DNA from: an uncultured Desulfovibrio sp.
GTDB taxonomy: Bacteria > Desulfobacterota > Desulfovibrionia > Desulfovibrionales > Desulfovibrionaceae
Assembly: GCA_913063155.1 (NCBI GenBank)
Contig: CAJXYU010000003.1
Coordinates: 1-64,000, forward strand
Direction of reading: 5' to 3'
DNA length: 64,000 nt
Part shown: positions 60,843 to 64,000 of the stretch, piece by piece
How the letters are laid out: every line of letters begins with the position of its first letter
Numbering within the stretch: the first letter of the stretch is position 1
Position numbers and translations under genes: made by a program
Notes under the pieces: generated by a model
What the model saw: only the letters and a program-made list of their open reading frames with translations
Databases searched by the model: none
What the model was told of the DNA's origin: nothing

Positions 60843-61367
60843 CTACTGTTTTTTCTGGAGCGTACTGTTCGGACAGCTTGCGCTCATTGTACAGATCTCG
60901 CAACCGCCGGTGTATGGATAGGGCGTGAACACCGCGAACTTGCGGTTGATGCTTTTCTGGTCGTTCCACTCGATGCCCAGTTCCCTGACTGCGTCCCTGA
61001 CGCCCTCGCCCGCGCGCGGCAGGGGCGCACACCGTCCTTCCTCCAGCTCCGGAATCAGGCTCCGGGCAGCGGACATGACCATGCAGACCGCCAGGTTGTG
61101 GAAAGAAAGGCCGTAGGAAGGTGAGTCGTTCCAAATGTGGTCCACGTCCTCATCCACGTCCTTGTCCAGGTAGACCAGCAGAAAACTGCCCGATCCTTCC
61201 TGATTTTCAATATGATAGGCGTGAAGCTTGCCCAGCCAGTCCATCCAGCGGGGCTCGAATTCTTCCATGAGGGAGTGCTCGATGCGGGTTTCACCACTCA
61301 ACTCGGCGTAAAACCACATGTCGAACTCCGGTTTCGGCTCCAGTTTCTTGAGAGTATATTGAGGCAC
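60843..61367 (-). CDS. Hypothetical protein with C-terminal Cys cluster
   Basis: I do not recognise this 174-residue protein. It is acidic and aromatic-rich (FDMWFYAELSGETRIEHSLM; DWLGKLHAYHIENQEGSGSF). It ends in GGCEICTMSASCPNS, three Cys that could bind metal together with the central RCAPL Cys. No signal peptide or membrane helix is seen. AGGAGACGG precedes the ATG. It is divergent from the ClC channel gene (181-bp gap) and has its own terminator. The coding pattern is normal for the window. Confidence 0.7.
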   Translation of the reverse strand: MPQYTLKKLEPKPEFDMWFYAELSGETRIEHSLMEEFEPRWMDWLGKLHAYHIENQEGSGSFLLVYLDKDVDEDVDHIWNDSPSYGLSFHNLAVCMVMSAARSLIPELEEGRCAPLPRAGEGVRDAVRELGIEWNDQKSINRKFAVFTPYPYTGGCEICTMSASCPNSTLQKKQ

Positions 61368-61548
61368 GGACCGTCTCCTTGTTCATTCATTACGGGGAAA
61401 ATCTGCTTACCCGTTTTCGCGCAACCTCTCAAGTTTTGCCTGCACGCCATTGCAATGATCCACTGAACGCGATACTAATGACATCAATCTCTGAAATCTG
61501 CGTCGAACAAGGATATTTCATAACGGGAACCGCAACATCAGGACTGGC

Positions 61549-63303
61549 ATGCAGGACGCGAAACCTTCTTTCCTCGACAGAATCCGCAGCAACAAAAACC
61601 TCAACCATCTCATGCTGGCCATACTCATCGGCGCTCTCGCCGGATACGGAGCCGTCCTCTTCAAATTCGTCCTCAAATCCATGCAGTGGGTGTTCTACAA
61701 ACACTCGGGCGATTTTCTGGACTTCGCCCATGAGGTGCCTATCTGGGCCAAGATCGTCATGCCGGCCGCGGGCGGCCTCATCGTGGGCCTGGTGGTGCAT
61801 TTCTTCGCCCGCGAAGCCAAAGGACACGGAGTGCCCGAAGTCATGCAGGCCATCGCCCTGCGTGCGGGCGTCATCCGCAAGCGTGTGGCCGCGGCCAAGA
61901 TATTCGCCTCGGCCGTGACCATAGGCTCGGGGGGATCGGTGGGGCGCGAAGGCCCCATGGTCCAGATAGGCTCATCCATCGGTTCGTCCATCGGGCAGCT
62001 CTGCAGGGTGCCCACCGTGCACATGAAGACCATGATCGGCTGCGGTGCGGCGGCGGGCATCGCCGCCACCTTCAACGCCCCCATAGCGGGCGTGCTCTTC
62101 GCCCTGGAGATCATCGTCGGCGACTGGGGCGTCACTTCCTTTTCCCCGGTGGTGTTGTCCTCGGTGACCGCCACCACCATCTCCCGGTACTATTTCGGCG
62201 ATTTTCCGGCCTTCATCATTCCGGATTACAAGGTGGTCTCCCTCTGGGAATTCTGCTTCTACCCCTTCCTGGGTGTGGCCACCGGCCTGGTGGGCCTGAG
62301 CTTCACCAAAATCCTGTACGCCTTTGAGGATGCATCCGACGCGGTCCGAATCGTCCCGGAGTGGTTCAAGCCGGCCGTGGGCGGCGCATTGCTGGGCGTG
62401 GTCATCATCTTCTTCCCCTACACCTTCGGCGTGGGCTACGGAGCCATGAACCTCTCCCTGACCAACAACATGGGATTCTGGATGTTGTTCCTACTCATCT
62501 GGGTCAAGATCCTGGCCTCGTCCATTACCCTCGGTTCCGGCGGGTCCGGCGGCATTTTCGCGCCCTCACTGTTCATCGGGGCCATGACCGGCGGCGCTTT
62601 CGGTTCGCTGGTGCACGGCATGTTCCCGGAAATCACCGCCGATCCGGGTGCATACGCCCTGGTGGCCATGGGCGGCGTCGTGGCCGGAACCACCTATGCG
62701 CCCATCACCGCCATCCTGATCATCTTCGAAATGACCGGAAAATATTCCATCATCCTGCCGCTCATGCTCACCTGCATCACGGCCACAGTGCTCAACTCCA
62801 CCATCGACCGCGCCTCCATTTACACCACCAAGCTGCTACGGCGCGGCATAGATATCGAGGCCGGACGCGAACGCAACATCCTGCAACTCATGCTGGTCAA
62901 GGACGTCATGACCTCGGATCTGGTCACCGTGCCCGAATCCGCCACGCTTGAGCGCATCCTCTGGACCTTCAAGACGAAAAACGCACCTTACCTGCACGTG
63001 GTGGACGCAAACGACAACCTGACCGGCATTATCTCGTTCCGCGATATCCGCCCCGTGCTTTACGAGGAAGACCTGCTGCAGCTGATCATCGCCAAGGACC
63101 TGGCCACCACCAGACTGGAGACCGTCATCATGAACGACACGCTTCAGGAAGCTTTGGACCGCATGACCGACAAGGGAGTTTCGCAATTGCCTGTGCTGGA
63201 GTCGGAAACGTCCCGGCGTCTGGCGGGAACACTCACCGAGCACGACCTCAACACCGCCTACAACCAGCAGCTTCTGCGCAAGGAAATCGACGAGGAAGAA
63301 TAA
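61549..63303 (+). CDS. ClC-family chloride channel/antiporter with CBS domains
   Basis: A 584-residue membrane protein. Filter and gating motifs are present: GSGGSVGREGP (about 126-136, with gating-type Glu134) and GSGGSGGIFAPSLFIGA (about 325-341). About ten hydrophobic helices cover 20-430. Two CBS domains follow (about 450-570, LVKDVMTSDLVTVPESATLE and VIMNDTLQEALDRMTDKGVSQLPVL). CBS pairs often bind adenine nucleotides and regulate transport. AGGA precedes the ATG. Confidence 0.92.
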   Translation: MQDAKPSFLDRIRSNKNLNHLMLAILIGALAGYGAVLFKFVLKSMQWVFYKHSGDFLDFAHEVPIWAKIVMPAAGGLIVGLVVHFFAREAKGHGVPEVMQAIALRAGVIRKRVAAAKIFASAVTIGSGGSVGREGPMVQIGSSIGSSIGQLCRVPTVHMKTMIGCGAAAGIAATFNAPIAGVLFALEIIVGDWGVTSFSPVVLSSVTATTISRYYFGDFPAFIIPDYKVVSLWEFCFYPFLGVATGLVGLSFTKILYAFEDASDAVRIVPEWFKPAVGGALLGVVIIFFPYTFGVGYGAMNLSLTNNMGFWMLFLLIWVKILASSITLGSGGSGGIFAPSLFIGAMTGGAFGSLVHGMFPEITADPGAYALVAMGGVVAGTTYAPITAILIIFEMTGKYSIILPLMLTCITATVLNSTIDRASIYTTKLLRRGIDIEAGRERNILQLMLVKDVMTSDLVTVPESATLERILWTFKTKNAPYLHVVDANDNLTGIISFRDIRPVLYEEDLLQLIIAKDLATTRLETVIMNDTLQEALDRMTDKGVSQLPVLESETSRRLAGTLTEHDLNTAYNQQLLRKEIDEEE

Positions 63304-63388
63304 AGGCGAATCGGGGGAAGGAAAGAATCCTTTTCAAACCGTTGAGCCGATATTCAAGGCCGCCGACAAGAGTGCGGATGCGCGAAGT

Positions 63389-63427
63389 AAAAAAACAGGC
63401 CCTTCGCGTAGTAAACCACGAAGGGCC
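63389..63427 (-). terminator. Terminator of the Gfo/Idh/MocA gene
   Basis: On the minus strand GGCCCTTCG and CGAAGGGCC pair, followed by TGTTTTTTTAC. Confidence 0.82.
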
Positions 63428-63459
63428 GCCATTCTTGAAACGACGAAATCGACGCGCCC

Positions 63460-64000
63460 TTACCGGCAGCCCTGCTTCACCGGTAGCGTCTTGCCCAACC
63501 GGCCGCTCTCCATCGCCAACTCGATGAGCCGGATGTTCCAGAGTGCTTCTTCCGCGCTCACGGGAGGTCGTCCGTTCGACCGCACGGCATCGGCCATGGC
63601 GGCAAAATAGAACTGGTACCCTCCCCGCTCGGTCGCAAGGGCCTCGGCCGTGTCGCCCGTGTAGAACATGCCGTACTGTTCAGCGTTTTCATCCGCCCAA
63701 CCGGGGTCGGTGGGCAACACGCCGGCGACAAGGCGATCCTCCTGCGGGTCCAGCCCGCATTTTTCATAGCTGCCCTTATCCCCACTGACACTGAACCGTT
63801 TATTGGGCCCGGCGCAGAACAGGTCGGCATGCACCACGGCCACTTTATCGGGGTAGTGCATCACAATGTTGAAATAGTCCACATTCACCGAGCCCTCCCG
63901 CATGATCAGGCATTGCGCCGTGATCGCGTCCGGGAGCCCGAACAGTTCCAGTGCCTGGTCGATCAGATGCGGCCCCAGGTCGAACAGAATGCCGCCTCCG
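63460..64000 (-). CDS. Gfo/Idh/MocA-family oxidoreductase, 5' truncated by the window
   Basis: Only the C-terminal ~180 residues are inside the window; the frame is open to base 64000. GGGILFDLGPHLIDQALELFG in overlapping form is the family pattern with the G-x-x-x-D-x-G-x-H-x-x-D signature. It is followed by the beta-sheet dimerisation domain (FNIVMHYPDKVAVVHADLF, RFSVSGDKGSYEKCG) and a C-terminal helix (RPPVSAEEALWNIRLIELAMES). These enzymes oxidise or reduce sugars and cyclitols with NAD(P). The substrate cannot be told. The ATG at 63903 is internal, not the start. Confidence 0.9.
   Translation of the reverse strand, partial: GGGILFDLGPHLIDQALELFGLPDAITAQCLIMREGSVNVDYFNIVMHYPDKVAVVHADLFCAGPNKRFSVSGDKGSYEKCGLDPQEDRLVAGVLPTDPGWADENAEQYGMFYTGDTAEALATERGGYQFYFAAMADAVRSNGRPPVSAEEALWNIRLIELAMESGRLGKTLPVKQGCR

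Overview
The window looks like chromosomal DNA of a sulfate-reducing deltaproteobacterium of the order Desulfovibrionales (Desulfovibrio/Pseudodesulfovibrio type). The basis is the GC-rich coding sequence, a DVU0524-type gene next to flgM, a soluble HdrCBA-FlxDCBA cluster, a split glycine decarboxylase (gcvPA/gcvPB), FolE2 and NikR. No prophage, insertion sequence, CRISPR array or rRNA operon is visible. Genus-level assignment is inference.

Layout. 0.3-9.8 kb holds housekeeping genes: a YyaL-type thioredoxin-domain protein (+), then on the minus strand mtnA, gatB, a DUF4254 gene, the lipoprotein transglycosylase mltA, a 589-residue protein with a degenerate DUF89-like core, and nadK. 10.2-21.5 kb is a flagellar locus. 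A DVU0524-like gene and flgM (+) sit behind a sigma-28-type promoter. On the minus strand lie flgF-flgG-flgA-flgH-flgI-flgJ and flgN-flgK-flgL-csrA-fliW, and each block begins with a near-consensus sigma-54 (-24/-12) element. 21.5-32.2 kb is the conserved tRNA-Gly(CCC)-rimP-nusA-ylxR-infB-DUF503-rbfA-nrnA-truB-rpsO-pnp translation/RNA operon, with a two-hairpin leader before rimP.

32.2-44.5 kb is mixed. It contains a secreted alpha/beta hydrolase, an AT-rich poorly coding gap, a Cys form of the Uxx-star glutaredoxin-like family, and a minus-strand set (sigma-54 activator, large TPR protein, MEMO-family protein, methyltransferase). It continues with an FAD-dependent dehydrogenase that has a strong hairpin at its predicted 5' mRNA end, an orphan FlgC-like rod-domain protein, folE2, nikR and a second methyltransferase. 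44.8-49.4 kb is gcvH-gcvPA-gcvPB-lpdA without gcvT. 50.4-57.1 kb is hdrC-hdrB-hdrA-flxD-flxC-flxB-flxA, expected to couple NADH oxidation to ferredoxin and DsrC/thiol-disulfide chemistry. It is preceded by an almost 1-kb gene-free segment with a Rex-like operator, a candidate promoter and a leader that can fold into five consecutive hairpins. 57.2-64 kb holds a GNAT acetyltransferase, a gene remnant, a LexA/UmuD-like autoproteolytic repressor, a UPF0597/CyuA-like enzyme, a lineage-specific hypothetical gene, a ClC channel and a truncated Gfo/Idh/MocA oxidoreductase.

The signals most worth testing are the structured leader and Rex box of the Hdr-Flx operon, Asp-box motifs inserted in both hook-associated proteins, the GAFTHA variant of the sigma-54 activator, the degenerate DUF89 protein, and a recurring terminator family with a conserved downstream flank.
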